From: a virus
Direction: 5' to 3' (one strand)
DNA length: 41,419 bases
IMG/VR virus record: IMGVR_UViG_3300005253_000515
Span: 1 to 41,419 of that record
Shown here: one piece after another, positions 8,432 to 16,559 of the stretch
Layout: each line of letters opens with the position of its first letter
Numbering within the stretch: the first letter of the stretch is position 1
Program-made: the position numbers and the translations under genes
Notes under the pieces: model-generated
Databases searched by the model: none
What the model was told of the DNA's origin: nothing
What the model saw: only the letters and a program-made list of their open reading frames with translations

Positions 8432-9759
8432 TAGCTACTGTACCTCCATTTAGTTCTTTGGTAGTTCCTCATCGCTTCACCCGCAGTCAAGGCTCGGTTA
8501 TAGACACGGACTTCACCTATAATACCTTGAGTGAAGTGCCCAGTCCCTAGATTGTCAGCACCAATTCCTAAATTAGTCCCGCTAACAGTTGCTGGAGTTG
8601 GAGTATCAGAGTTATCTAAACCACCATTGATATAGATTATCCTCGTAGTTCCGTCATAAGTGGCTATAATATGTGTCGGTGTACCTGGCGTAAGCACATC
8701 CCCAACAGTATCCAAATCGTTAGCATAGAAAGCGAATCTTATTTTCTTCGTTATTTGGACAACAAGATAAGAATCATCACTGCTTAAAGCTCCCCAGTGA
8801 ACTATCCAGCCATCTGACTCTGTATCATTGGCTGGGTTATACCAAACCTCTATAGATACAGGCTCATTGTTTTGTGGAAGTCCTGCAACCGTTGCTTTTA
8901 TAACATCAACAATACCATCAAAAGTCCTGCCATACTTATCCCAAGTAGCACCGAAGTTACTCATTGGAGTCCATAACCCCGCACTATTATCGAAGTAGCT
9001 TAAACTTTCTATCCAAGTAGCACCTACTGAGGTCATTGTCAGAGAACCTACATCATCTACTGGATTGCCTGTTCCTTCATCCATTGGGAGGTTAAATACG
9101 AGTCCTGTATCATCTGAGGCTACTGCGTTTCTACCTCTCTGGGAGTTGGTAAGAGCTTCTGGTTGTAGCATTTCACGGGAGTAGACACGAGTCCAACCGA
9201 TAGCACCAGTAAAATAGTTAAGGAGAGAGTCAATCTCAATAACACCCACAGTTATATTATCTCGCAAAGCAGTATCGGCGAACCAATCCCCGCTATCTGT
9301 GCCGCCGACAACGGTAAATTCCTCAACAGCCCCATCAAGGAAAAAACTATATGCAGTTCCGTTAGAAGAGAATACCGCATGATGCCACTTGCCATCAGTT
9401 ACAGTAGTCGTTCCTATTATCTTATCATCGGCGTCATTGTTTCTCTGTTGTAGTCGTATTGTATTTGACGTAGAAATTAAAAAGTATATAAACCGAGTGG
9501 CACTACCCTCATCAGCAGAAGAAAATAATGTTTGCCATGCCCCAGTGGTAGTAGTTCTAAACCATATCTCAATAGCACCAGCACTATCCCCGCTCCTGAA
9601 ATTAGCCACAGCATTACTGAGGTAGTCATTTCCATCAAAGCTCTCACAAAACCCCTGCTGCTCAGGGTGCCACAACGGGGAATACATGACTAGCCCGTTT
9701 AGGGGAAAGTTCAAACTCCCCTTGTTACGCCACATATTTTTACCATCATTTGCTAGCAT
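8431..9759 (-). CDS. Double LamG/concanavalin-like lectin protein (tail adhesin)
   Basis: Encodes 442 residues behind AGGAGAG. It holds two laminin-G-like jelly rolls in tandem: residues ~35-200 (SAGAIEIWFRTT, DGKWHHAVFSSNGTAYSFF, GAIGWTRVYSREM) and ~265-440 (NEPVSIEVWYNP, THIIATYDGTTRIIYING, GIIGEVRVYNRALTAGE). 'W(H)H...(Y)..G....lY.dG' and 'G.i.evRvYnRaLt..E' are the family's landmark strands. LamG domains in phages bind glycans. Likely part of the adsorption apparatus. Confidence 0.8.
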   Translation of the reverse strand: MLANDGKNMWRNKGSLNFPLNGLVMYSPLWHPEQQGFCESFDGNDYLSNAVANFRSGDSAGAIEIWFRTTTTGAWQTLFSSADEGSATRFIYFLISTSNTIRLQQRNNDADDKIIGTTTVTDGKWHHAVFSSNGTAYSFFLDGAVEEFTVVGGTDSGDWFADTALRDNITVGVIEIDSLLNYFTGAIGWTRVYSREMLQPEALTNSQRGRNAVASDDTGLVFNLPMDEGTGNPVDDVGSLTMTSVGATWIESLSYFDNSAGLWTPMSNFGATWDKYGRTFDGIVDVIKATVAGLPQNNEPVSIEVWYNPANDTESDGWIVHWGALSSDDSYLVVQITKKIRFAFYANDLDTVGDVLTPGTPTHIIATYDGTTRIIYINGGLDNSDTPTPATVSGTNLGIGADNLGTGHFTQGIIGEVRVYNRALTAGEAMRNYQRTKWRYSS

Positions 9760-9768
9760 TCAACTCTC

Positions 9769-10983
9769 CTAAGTGAGATAGATAAAGCGGACACCTTCAT
9801 CAGTAACAAGGGCATCAATGTAGACTTCAAACAAGTCATCTATCTCAAGCCACGGAGTCCAATCACCAGCATATAAAAGTATCCCATTCCCTGTAGCCAC
9901 TGTAGCGTCTACACCTGGAGCACCAACGGCAATAGCACTGGTATTATCCGTTTGAGCTTGGATTATGACTGACTTAGCAGTTATAGACGCAGTGACTATC
10001 GGTTGGTCTGCACCAGCAGAATCTACAGTCTCGACACCGTGACCTATGCCAGTCTTATTGTGCCCCACTTTACCAACGTCTGCCGTACCTGCTTTAAGGA
10101 CAACCTCGTTGGCATTGGCTGTAACTTGGTCTATACTGAAGATTCCCGCTAGGTTGGAGCCAGTCCTAAGATAAACCCCGTTAGTTGTGCCTTCAGTGGT
10201 CTGGTCTATTCCAACTTTACCGATGACATTAGCACCAGTGGCTATACTTAGAACGTCTACATCGCCAATGTCCACCCCTGTATTAGACAGAAGCGTGACT
10301 TGAGCCAGTGCAGTATCAGCAGCGAAGAGTTCCTGTAATGAAGGTATAATCGGGACAGTTTGCCCGTTGAATTCTGCCTCAGTCAACCATACTGACTGAA
10401 AAGTCCCCGATGCCTCCCAACCATGCTCAAGGGAAACTCTATAAATCTCCCAGTCCCTGAATAGTACGTCAGCTTGGAATTGTGCCCACGTATATTGAGT
10501 TCCAGCAGTAAGCCCCGAACCTGTTAGTGTAGCAACCAAACTTCCAGACCAGTCCTCACCATACCATACAAACTGAGTAGTAGTCTTGAGTAATGTGTGG
10601 CTGTTCCAACCCAGAGTCTTGCCAAGTAATGCCGTACCACCTATTTGAGTTATCTCGGCACGTTGACTTAGATTGGCTGGATTGTGAACCCAGATGACTA
10701 TGTTTACGCCCATAGTCTGGGTTGCAGTCATGTAGTATTTCCATTGGGTAGTTAGTGCATCACTGAAATCCTTGACTAGAACTTGTGCTTGTACGGGGAA
10801 GAAGGCTGCTCCCCAATCGTCTCCTGTCTGTACCCCACCAGTAAGGCAGGCTTGCCAGCCTGTCCCATTCTGCCATTGGCTGTTCGTGTTGATTTTGTTC
10901 CATATGGCTGTTCCATTGTTAGCAGCCCTTAGAATAGGCGAGCCGTATACAGGGTCTAGTATTCGTCTAGTTGGTACTCCCAT
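9769..10983 (-). CDS. Appendage protein with repetitive beta region
   Basis: Encodes 404 residues from ATG 10983 with AGAGGTG six bases upstream; a GTG nine bases earlier is also in frame. Residues ~80-215 look like a beta-sandwich (WKYYMTATQTMGVNIVIWVH). From ~235 a repetitive Gly/Asp/Val region begins (TGVDIGDVDVLSIATGAN, then VIGKVGIDQTTEG), a motif type ('iGdVdV.s') common in phage virion appendages. The C-terminus (WLEIDDLFEVYIDALVTDEGVRFIYL) is strand-rich. Probable virion surface protein. Confidence 0.6.
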   Translation of the reverse strand: MGVPTRRILDPVYGSPILRAANNGTAIWNKINTNSQWQNGTGWQACLTGGVQTGDDWGAAFFPVQAQVLVKDFSDALTTQWKYYMTATQTMGVNIVIWVHNPANLSQRAEITQIGGTALLGKTLGWNSHTLLKTTTQFVWYGEDWSGSLVATLTGSGLTAGTQYTWAQFQADVLFRDWEIYRVSLEHGWEASGTFQSVWLTEAEFNGQTVPIIPSLQELFAADTALAQVTLLSNTGVDIGDVDVLSIATGANVIGKVGIDQTTEGTTNGVYLRTGSNLAGIFSIDQVTANANEVVLKAGTADVGKVGHNKTGIGHGVETVDSAGADQPIVTASITAKSVIIQAQTDNTSAIAVGAPGVDATVATGNGILLYAGDWTPWLEIDDLFEVYIDALVTDEGVRFIYLT

Positions 10984-11054
10984 TTTATTCACCTCTTTAT
11001 TTATTCATGGCTCAGAAGCCCCGAAGAGTTAAACTCTCCACATGAAATCTGAGG

Positions 11055-11192
11055 TCATTTCTTTTTCATCTTTGTCACCTTCTTTTTCCGTTTCATTTCT
11101 TTAATAAGAAGTTCTCGTATATCGAATAAGACCTCAAGCATCTTGTTTTCAAGACCCGAAGGGGATTGGAGTATTTCTTCCCTACTTCTCAT
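11055..11192 (-). CDS. Small basic coiled-coil protein
   Basis: Encodes 45 residues, ATG overlapping the previous stop by 4 bp (ATGA). It has a helical core (GLENKMLEVLFDIRELLIKEM) and a very basic tail rich in Lys. No domain recognised. Similar in size and style to the 39-residue protein at 28697-28816 (LDRIIFLLEQILERL). Confidence 0.55.
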   Translation of the reverse strand: MRSREEILQSPSGLENKMLEVLFDIRELLIKEMKRKKKVTKMKKK

Positions 11193-11320
11193 TTCTTCTT
11201 CTTCTCTATCTTATGAAGTGTTCCGTAGACATACCTTTTGCCACGCTCAGACAAGCCATCCTTTACAAAACCTTTCTTCCTAGCTTGCCTCTTTAACTTT
11301 TCCTCTAGTTTCTTAGGCAT
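11189..11320 (-). CDS. Small basic phage protein (MPKKLEEKLKR family-like)
   Basis: Encodes 43 residues behind AGGAGTG. The sequence begins MPKKLEEKLKRQARKKG and contains RYVYGTLHKI. This resembles a small basic protein seen repeatedly in tailed-phage structural regions ('KLE..L...A.KKGL......YVYGTLRK'). Function unknown. Confidence 0.65.
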   Translation of the reverse strand: MPKKLEEKLKRQARKKGFVKDGLSERGKRYVYGTLHKIEKKKK

Positions 11321-11342
11321 ATCACTCCTATGGGGACAGGGA

Positions 11343-11362
11343 GGGGAGGGTAATCCCTCCCC
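11343..11362 (-). other. Perfect GC-rich hairpin
   Basis: GGGGAGGG (11343-11350) and CCCTCCCC (11355-11362) form an 8-bp stem around TAAT. It lies between the stop of the 40-residue gene at 11379 and the ribosome site of the 11320 gene. There is no T-run after it, so it is more likely an mRNA stability or expression-tuning element than a terminator. A smaller hairpin (CTCGTC/GACGAG) spans the stop codon just upstream. Confidence 0.5.
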
Positions 11363-11378
11363 ATCCCCTCCCGCCTCG

Positions 11379-11501
11379 TCAGACGAGCCAAAAATACATT
11401 GTTACACTATCAGTACAGAATGATTTGACACCATCTATCACAAGGAACTCAGCAACAACTAGAAGTGCCAATATCAGAACCACTACCAGAAACACTTTCA
11501 T
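11379..11501 (-). CDS. Single-pass membrane micro-protein
   Basis: Encodes 40 residues: MKVFLVVVLILALLVVAEFLVI is an N-terminal signal-anchor-like helix, followed by a short polar tail with one Cys. GGAGG six bases upstream; one-base overlap with the stop of the 11501-11947 gene. Function unknown. Confidence 0.6.
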   Translation of the reverse strand: MKVFLVVVLILALLVVAEFLVIDGVKSFCTDSVTMYFWLV

Positions 11502-11947
11502 TATTCCCTCCACCAAGCATACGTTTCAGTTCTTACATCCTCGTACCCTCTTGACTTCCATTCCATTTTGAGTGCCTCATCCTTTACCGAATCTAGTACC
11601 CACCTCCAGGGCGGGTCAAAGTCATAGAGGATAATTATAAAATTCATTAACCTGCGGATAAGTCCCATCCGTTCAGTGGCAAGGAAGCATCTCTCGCACA
11701 ACCAGTCCCTTAATATAATCAGGTTGTGCGAATTAGGATGCCACGTACCCTCCAGTGTCGGTTCTGGCATCTTCGAGATAAGTTGTACAGCCTTCCATAG
11801 TTTACGAGCAGCCTTTACCTTGTCTATTTTAGAAGCATCGGGGTTAAATATTATTTCAACAGACTCAAGGATTGGCTTCTTGATGGAGTTCATCATAAAT
11901 ATCTGCATCGGTATTGTCGAGTAAATCGTGCTTTGTTCCGTAGCCAT
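11501..11947 (-). CDS. Hypothetical protein
   Basis: Encodes 148 residues with a GGAGGAGGG site. Predominantly helical, with Trp- and Cys-containing patches (LRDWLCERCFLATERMG, DFDPPWRWVLD). It overlaps neither neighbour by more than a base or two, so it sits in one operon with the fibre and appendage genes. No family recognised; a virion or assembly protein by position. Confidence 0.65.
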   Translation of the reverse strand: MATEQSTIYSTIPMQIFMMNSIKKPILESVEIIFNPDASKIDKVKAARKLWKAVQLISKMPEPTLEGTWHPNSHNLIILRDWLCERCFLATERMGLIRRLMNFIIILYDFDPPWRWVLDSVKDEALKMEWKSRGYEDVRTETYAWWRE

Positions 11948-12321
11948 TAACCCTCCTCCACTTCAAGGAATTTACCCCTTAGCGGTAGGAGGGTGTTGGC
12001 ATCTATAATACTACCCAAGACCTTGACTTTCTCGAACTCAAACTCATCAGGCCACTCACTGACAAGAACCTCAGCGAACTCCCTTGAATAGTCACCCTCA
12101 TTTTCACTACCAGGCATTACAGAAACCTGTTTTTGGTCAGGGTGAAGTACGCCATACTTCATAACTAACTTTTTCCTTTCACCCTCGATAACCAAGTATG
12201 GTGTCTGTAGCTTGGATAATATATAAGAGATACCCAAGCTATCCTTGGCGGGTAGGTCTAGTTTCCAGACCTTCGCCATATTAGAATAGGCTAACCAAAT
12301 TTCCTGATTGCGTAACTTCAC
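11947..12321 (-). CDS. Hypothetical protein
   Basis: Encodes 124 residues from a GTG at 12321, about eleven bases after AGGAGGG. Mixed alpha/beta (IWLAYSNMAKVWKLDLPAKD, TPYLVIEGERKKLVMKYGV). By position it could be a structural or assembly protein, but no motif supports a specific role. Confidence 0.6.
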   Translation of the reverse strand: MKLRNQEIWLAYSNMAKVWKLDLPAKDSLGISYILSKLQTPYLVIEGERKKLVMKYGVLHPDQKQVSVMPGSENEGDYSREFAEVLVSEWPDEFEFEKVKVLGSIIDANTLLPLRGKFLEVEEG

Positions 12322-12340
12322 CCTATTTTACCCTCCTTTT

Positions 12341-14092
12341 TTATGACCACGTTCCTATTTTCGAAATGTTATGCCACCCAGCGCTATCAGCTATAACGCC
12401 CAGGAGGTCATATTGTGCTCCACTTGTCTTACTGTTTGCTCCATCTATGAATTCAGTGGCATCGTAGCCAAATATGTATACCCCATACGTATGTGAATCA
12501 GTAGCTTTGATGAAATAGGTTGTACCTTCATTCCCTACATAAGTAGGAAGATAGAGGTAAATCCCATCGGTTGAAGCTGTGATTACACCTGCCTCAGCCA
12601 CCGTCAGATATTTGGTATCGACAGCCTTATCAGTTATCAACATTTTTACTGGAGCACCAATCACGAACTCACCAGCAGTCATCGTCAAATCATTGGTGAG
12701 TGTGGTTGTGTTTGCTGTAACCAGAATCTTGTCAACACCAGCGATAGCAACATTTACTCCTGTAGTGCCATTGACCATTGCATAGCCAACCGCATCGGAA
12801 GTCAGGTATTCCCCACCATCCTGCCCATCCAAGTAGATAACTGCCCCTTGAACAATGGATGCGTTGCCTGCTCCGAGGGCTAGTTCCCCTAATGTGAGCG
12901 TCAGGTTATTACTGGCTAGAGTAACTGCACTTGCTGTAATTGCCACTTCATCAGTGCCTGCAACAGCAAGATTTACCCCAGTCGTACCATTCAGCATAGC
13001 GTAGTCCGCAACATCCGAGGTAAGGTATTCTCCCCCCTGGTCTCCGTCAAGGTATATGTACTGCCCTTGAGCAATAGCGACACTACCAGTAGAGAGAACC
13101 AGGTTGTTGCTACCAATAGTCACAGTAGTTGCGCCAATAGCTACTTCAGTAGTACCGCTAACAGCTAGATTAACTTCAGTGGTGGCATTAAGAGTAGCTT
13201 CACTCGCAGTAGGAGAATAAAGATACTCACCACCGTCTTGTCCATCGAGATATATGACAGCGCCCTGCACCACGGAGGCATTGCCTGCCCCAAGAGCCAG
13301 TTCACCTAACGTAAGGGTTAGGTTATTTGAACCCAATGTGACCGCACTAGAACTTACTGCAACTTCGTCTGTTCCCCCGATAGAGATGTTGACAGCAGTT
13401 GTAGCATTAAGAGTAGCCTCATCTGTAGTATCCGAGGTAAGGTATTCAGCACCATCCTGAGCATCAAGGTAAATCACAGCCCCTTGGACTACAGAAGCGT
13501 TACCTGCTCCCAACGCAAGTTCTCCAAGCGTGAGAGTAAGGTTGTTAGTAGCAAGTGTTACAGCACTAGCACTCACCGCCACCTCATCGGTTCCACCAAC
13601 AGCTAGGTTCACCCCAGTTAAGCCATTCAGCATTGAGTACCCAGTGGCATCGGAGGTGAGATATTCCGTACTATCCTGCCCAGCAAGGTAGATAATAGCC
13701 CCCTCAACAACAGAGGCGTTGCCAGCAGTTAAAGTTAGGTCTCCTGCGGATAGGGTAACGTCATTAGTGGCGATTGTAACAGCAGTTCCAGTAACGTATA
13801 CCTCATCAGTTCCCGCAATAGCAAGGCTTAACCCATACGTGCCATTGAGCATTAAGTAGTTGGCAACGTCAGAAGTTATATATTCGCCCCCTTGGTCGCC
13901 ATCAAGATAGATATACTGCCCTTGGTCTATTGCTATATCAACGTTAGCAAGTACCATCGCATTAGCACTTGCATCCCAAAGCCAATATGAACCCGAAGTG
14001 TCACCAAAGAATTTGACATCGTGTCCGGCAGCGTCTTTACCTACGGTTATAGTATTATAGAATCTTTGTGCCCATCTGTGCGTTGTCGGCAT
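12341..14092 (-). CDS. Repeat-built fibre or capsid-associated protein
   Basis: Encodes 583 residues behind AAAGGAGG. Layout: an N-terminal segment (1-50) with GKDAAGHDVKFFGDTSGSYW, a motif also seen at the base of phage and virus fibre proteins; six tandem repeats of 60-73 residues (51-467) with the core 'GE.a.gAGNAS.VQGA.IYLDGQDGGEYLTSD'; and a C-terminal domain (468-583) with TYFIKATDSHTYGVYIFGY. The repeats look like coils of a beta-solenoid or trimeric shaft. It lies directly after the cement and capsid genes, so a capsid fibre is as plausible as a tail fibre. Confidence 0.65.
   Translation of the reverse strand: MPTTHRWAQRFYNTITVGKDAAGHDVKFFGDTSGSYWLWDASANAMVLANVDIAIDQGQYIYLDGDQGGEYITSDVANYLMLNGTYGLSLAIAGTDEVYVTGTAVTIATNDVTLSAGDLTLTAGNASVVEGAIIYLAGQDSTEYLTSDATGYSMLNGLTGVNLAVGGTDEVAVSASAVTLATNNLTLTLGELALGAGNASVVQGAVIYLDAQDGAEYLTSDTTDEATLNATTAVNISIGGTDEVAVSSSAVTLGSNNLTLTLGELALGAGNASVVQGAVIYLDGQDGGEYLYSPTASEATLNATTEVNLAVSGTTEVAIGATTVTIGSNNLVLSTGSVAIAQGQYIYLDGDQGGEYLTSDVADYAMLNGTTGVNLAVAGTDEVAITASAVTLASNNLTLTLGELALGAGNASIVQGAVIYLDGQDGGEYLTSDAVGYAMVNGTTGVNVAIAGVDKILVTANTTTLTNDLTMTAGEFVIGAPVKMLITDKAVDTKYLTVAEAGVITASTDGIYLYLPTYVGNEGTTYFIKATDSHTYGVYIFGYDATEFIDGANSKTSGAQYDLLGVIADSAGWHNISKIGTWS
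12692..13942 (-). repeat. Six tandem protein-coding repeats with scrambled codons
   Basis: Six units of 60, 73, 73, 73, 66 and 72 codons. Units 3, 4 and 6 encode an almost identical segment (NLTLTLGELALGAGNAS, then VVQGAVIYLD or IVQGAVIYLD), yet their codons differ at most third positions. For example, LTLTLGEL is written with different Leu, Thr and Gly codons each time. Protein sequence is conserved, DNA is not. Confidence 0.8.
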
Positions 14093-14183
14093 GAAAACCT
14101 CCTTTAGTTTGACAGGGTATAGGGAGACTTATGCCTCCCCTCCCCTGACATGCCTAACTTATTTATTTGCGTGTTCAATTATT

Positions 14184-14597
14184 TTATACATTCCAGGTCT
14201 GCGGGCCAATCCCAAACCAACCAGAGACTGTGCCCGTAGATGTAGTCCCAGTGATGGTGTATTTAGCACCAAGATACTGTTGCGTGATTAGACCAGCGGG
14301 AATAGGAAGTACGAATATCTTCCCAAGTGTCAGTCTAGACATACCGAGTGCAGCCGTCTGGGCAATTACAACGGAAGTACCAGCCAGCGTGGTGTCTTCC
14401 TCATCAACTATGGCAAATACCACTGCTGTGCCACCAGTAACCGCCACATCAATACAGAAGATGGCATACAGTTGTTCACCTGCCCCGAAGTCACCAAGCA
14501 CCGTGCTCGTGTTGAGAACACTCGTTGAATACTTATCACCAGGAGACTGACTTATATCCTCCCCATCACTAAATCTTAAAAGACTATCTAATAGCAT
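14184..14597 (-). CDS. Bbp16-type capsid cement protein
   Basis: Encodes 137 residues behind GGGAGG. It starts MLLDSLLRFSDGEDIS and continues through FGAGEQLYAIFCIDVAV, IFVLPIPAGLITQQYLGAKYTI and a Gly-rich end. This is the pattern of the Bbp16 family (BPP-1-type cement protein that staples capsomers), including the 'LLlFSd' start and the 'geeLYv.v.vd' strand. Normal length for the family. It lies right after the major capsid gene, as in BPP-1-like modules. Confidence 0.85.
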   Translation of the reverse strand: MLLDSLLRFSDGEDISQSPGDKYSTSVLNTSTVLGDFGAGEQLYAIFCIDVAVTGGTAVVFAIVDEEDTTLAGTSVVIAQTAALGMSRLTLGKIFVLPIPAGLITQQYLGAKYTITGTTSTGTVSGWFGIGPQTWNV

Positions 14598-14628
14598 TTT
14601 GAAAAACCTCCCTTGTTATTTCCTTATT

Positions 14629-15627
14629 TTAGGCTACGACTGTTTCGCTTGAAGTGATGGCATCGCATATTCGGATAGGCGCACCCAAGAACCTGATTAT
14701 AGGAGTACCAGCAGGATTGTCCATCGTGAGATTAACATTACTCTTGTTGGATGCCTGGTGGTGCAAGTATTGACCTATCGTTCTATTGCAATACCAATAA
14801 GTTCTGTTCATACTACCCAATGCCTCGGTTGGTCTCTTCCAGTAAGCGTCAACCATATTTTTCATCAGGTCAACACCCGTAGAAGCATCCACTGTCAAGT
14901 CACCCGTAGCGATATTGCAGATGCGTATATTGTACCTGTAGTCAGGCACAGCCAGACCTATCTTCCATACGAAGTGGGTTACATAAGCCTGATAAGGATT
15001 ACCAGACCCGTCATCCCAAGGTCTCTCGCCAAGGTCTTGTCTCTTCAATCCCGCCACTGACCCTTTAGGGTAAATCAGGGTAGTTGTTTTCTCCCCCCAC
15101 GTAATCAGCCAAAGCGAAGTAAGAGCGCTCGAACCCGCACCATTTATCACGTAGTTAGACGTGCCAGTAGATAACGAACTATACCTTGGAGTAAGTCCGT
15201 GCATCCTCTCTGGAGTTACCCCAGAGTTGGCATAGAGAACATCGTCAACAGCATCCTCACTCAAACCTGCCATAAACGCAGCATCCTCTGAAGCCCTGAA
15301 AGCTGCTGAGTTACCATTAAGTTCTGCCAAGGCTACATCTACTGCCGAATAAGCCTCCAGCATTTCAAGCCCGTCATCCACCTGACGTGTCGTACTCTTG
15401 GTCTCAGCAACACCAGCGTTAAACTGTCTCCTAGTGCCCGCTGGCTGAGTAGTCCTCACTGTACTTCTATGCCCAGTAGGAAGGTTGCCCTCCATCGCAC
15501 TCGCATCCTGAAGCAGTGGATTGGTTTCTGCTATCTGCTCAATCACCATAGAAACCCCACCATCTGGGTCAAGTCTCCTAGCCCAGTCAGCTATGGTTAA
15601 AAATTTAATTCCTAGTTCAGTTGCCAT
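14629..15627 (-). CDS. Major capsid protein, BPP-1/Bbp17-type
   Basis: Encodes 332 residues behind AAGGAGG. Matches the BPP-1-type capsid family from end to end. The N-terminal TIADWARRLDPDG.VSMVIEQIAETNPLLQD is followed by LPTGHRSTVRTTQPAGTRR, the central VDDVLYANSGVTPERMHGL, and the C-terminal RTYWYCNRTIGQYL and APIRICDAI. The fold is HK97-like by family knowledge. Order scaffold, capsid, cement is the expected assembly module. Confidence 0.88.
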   Translation of the reverse strand: MATELGIKFLTIADWARRLDPDGGVSMVIEQIAETNPLLQDASAMEGNLPTGHRSTVRTTQPAGTRRQFNAGVAETKSTTRQVDDGLEMLEAYSAVDVALAELNGNSAAFRASEDAAFMAGLSEDAVDDVLYANSGVTPERMHGLTPRYSSLSTGTSNYVINGAGSSALTSLWLITWGEKTTTLIYPKGSVAGLKRQDLGERPWDDGSGNPYQAYVTHFVWKIGLAVPDYRYNIRICNIATGDLTVDASTGVDLMKNMVDAYWKRPTEALGSMNRTYWYCNRTIGQYLHHQASNKSNVNLTMDNPAGTPIIRFLGAPIRICDAITSSETVVA

Positions 15628-15636
15628 TTTTCCTCC

Positions 15637-16305
15637 TTATTTTGGGAACATAGTTGGATACATTTTCTTTAATGTTTTCTGTTCGCTACTCTCCGCCCCA
15701 CCTTCCGTCTCACCAGAAAAAGGTTCTATCACAGGAGTTGAGGGTTCTTCCTTTTTACTCCAGATAGTATCCGCTAATTTGCGTATCTGCTCTATACTTG
15801 TAACGTCAGCAGTTTCACGCAATGTCTCAAGTTTACTGAGGTCTCCATTCTCGTATTCCTCAACTAACTCACGCATTGAATCCTCAAGTTCTTTAGCTTC
15901 TACTTTCTTGATACGTTCCCCGTAGCGTTCCTCTGTGTCCTCCTGGTCACTGATTCTGTCTTTTAGTTTCTGCTCTTCTTCCTTAAGTCCTCTTAACTTC
16001 TTAACGTAGTCAGATTTGTCAAGGTCATCACTCGACAGTTCATCAATCTGTTGCTGGAGAGATTTCCTTTCTTCGTCAACACCTTCAAGTCTGGTTTTAT
16101 CCTTTGTGGTTTTCCTTTGGAGGGTATCCCTCTCTTCAGTTATTTTAGTAACTGCAACCTTGTGTAATCTGCCTTGTTCTGCCAGAGCATCAATAACCAG
16201 TTTCTTAGCCTCTTCCTTAGTGACCGTTGATGTACTTGCGTTTTCGTCATTTGGTGTACTCGCCCGTGGGGTTTCGCCCTCGTTGACATTATCGCTTTCG
16301 CTCAT
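15637..16305 (-). CDS. Scaffold-like capsid assembly protein
   Basis: Encodes 222 residues from ATG 16305 with GGAGG four bases upstream; a longer frame to 16344 lacks a site. Highly charged: a polar N-terminus, a long coiled coil (about residues 55-130), a Glu-rich segment and a short basic C-terminus (TLKKMYPTMFPK) of the type that docks onto capsid protein. Position immediately before the capsid gene supports the role. No protease is seen, so cleavage of scaffold is not implied. Confidence 0.75.
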   Translation of the reverse strand: MSESDNVNEGETPRASTPNDENASTSTVTKEEAKKLVIDALAEQGRLHKVAVTKITEERDTLQRKTTKDKTRLEGVDEERKSLQQQIDELSSDDLDKSDYVKKLRGLKEEEQKLKDRISDQEDTEERYGERIKKVEAKELEDSMRELVEEYENGDLSKLETLRETADVTSIEQIRKLADTIWSKKEEPSTPVIEPFSGETEGGAESSEQKTLKKMYPTMFPK

Positions 16306-16327
16306 TTCTCCTCCTCTTTTTTGATAA

Positions 16328-16372
16328 TAAAAAAGCCCACTCAAGGACTTCTAAGAGTCTCTTAAATGGGCT
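16328..16372 (-). terminator. Strong intrinsic terminator or attenuator ahead of the capsid genes
   Basis: Reading the minus strand, a stem of 6 + 6 + 4 bp with a single A bulge and a 6-nt loop spans 16372-16334: AGCCCA/TGGGCT, TTTAAG/CTTGAG, GACT/AGTC. It is followed at once by TTTTTTATT. It sits after the Com-like gene and only about 22 bp before the scaffold start, leaving no room for a promoter downstream of it. Partial termination or antitermination is therefore likely. Confidence 0.8.
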
Positions 16373-16409
16373 ATCTTGTAGCTCTACTTATTCAATTACT
16401 GTTAATGTA

Positions 16410-16559
16410 CTATTTAACACTTACCACAATTCGTGGTAGTTTGTCAAGTCTAGTATCAAATGTGTTATAGGTGCTGCACTTAGGACACACAATATTTATC
16501 TGACCATCTAACTCAGCACCTAGTTTCTTGTTGCATTTCTTACATCTGACATCAGCCAT
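16410..16559 (-). CDS. Com-like zinc-finger protein
   Basis: Encodes 49 residues, start overlapping the stop of the giant gene by one base. Two CxxC knuckles: RCKKCNKKLG and VCPKCSTYNTF. Length, spacing (22 residues between) and the 'C..CnklL......i.i.CPrC.t.N' pattern match the Com family known from phage Mu, where Com binds mRNA and activates translation of mom. Here no mom gene is adjacent; the next gene is scaffold, so an RNA-binding role on the late transcript is a reasonable inference. Confidence 0.7.
   Translation of the reverse strand: MADVRCKKCNKKLGAELDGQINIVCPKCSTYNTFDTRLDKLPRIVVSVK

Noticed and set aside
11343-11362. Intrinsic terminator
   Set aside because: The hairpin is strong but no T-run follows on either strand.
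14629-15627. Diversity-generating retroelement, because the capsid is BPP-1-like
   Set aside because: No reverse transcriptase or template/variable repeat pair is visible in the window; only the capsid module resembles BPP-1.
16016-16324. Plus-strand ORF opposite the scaffold gene
   Set aside because: Antisense shadow of a highly charged coiled-coil gene; low-complexity Ser-rich translation and no ribosome site.
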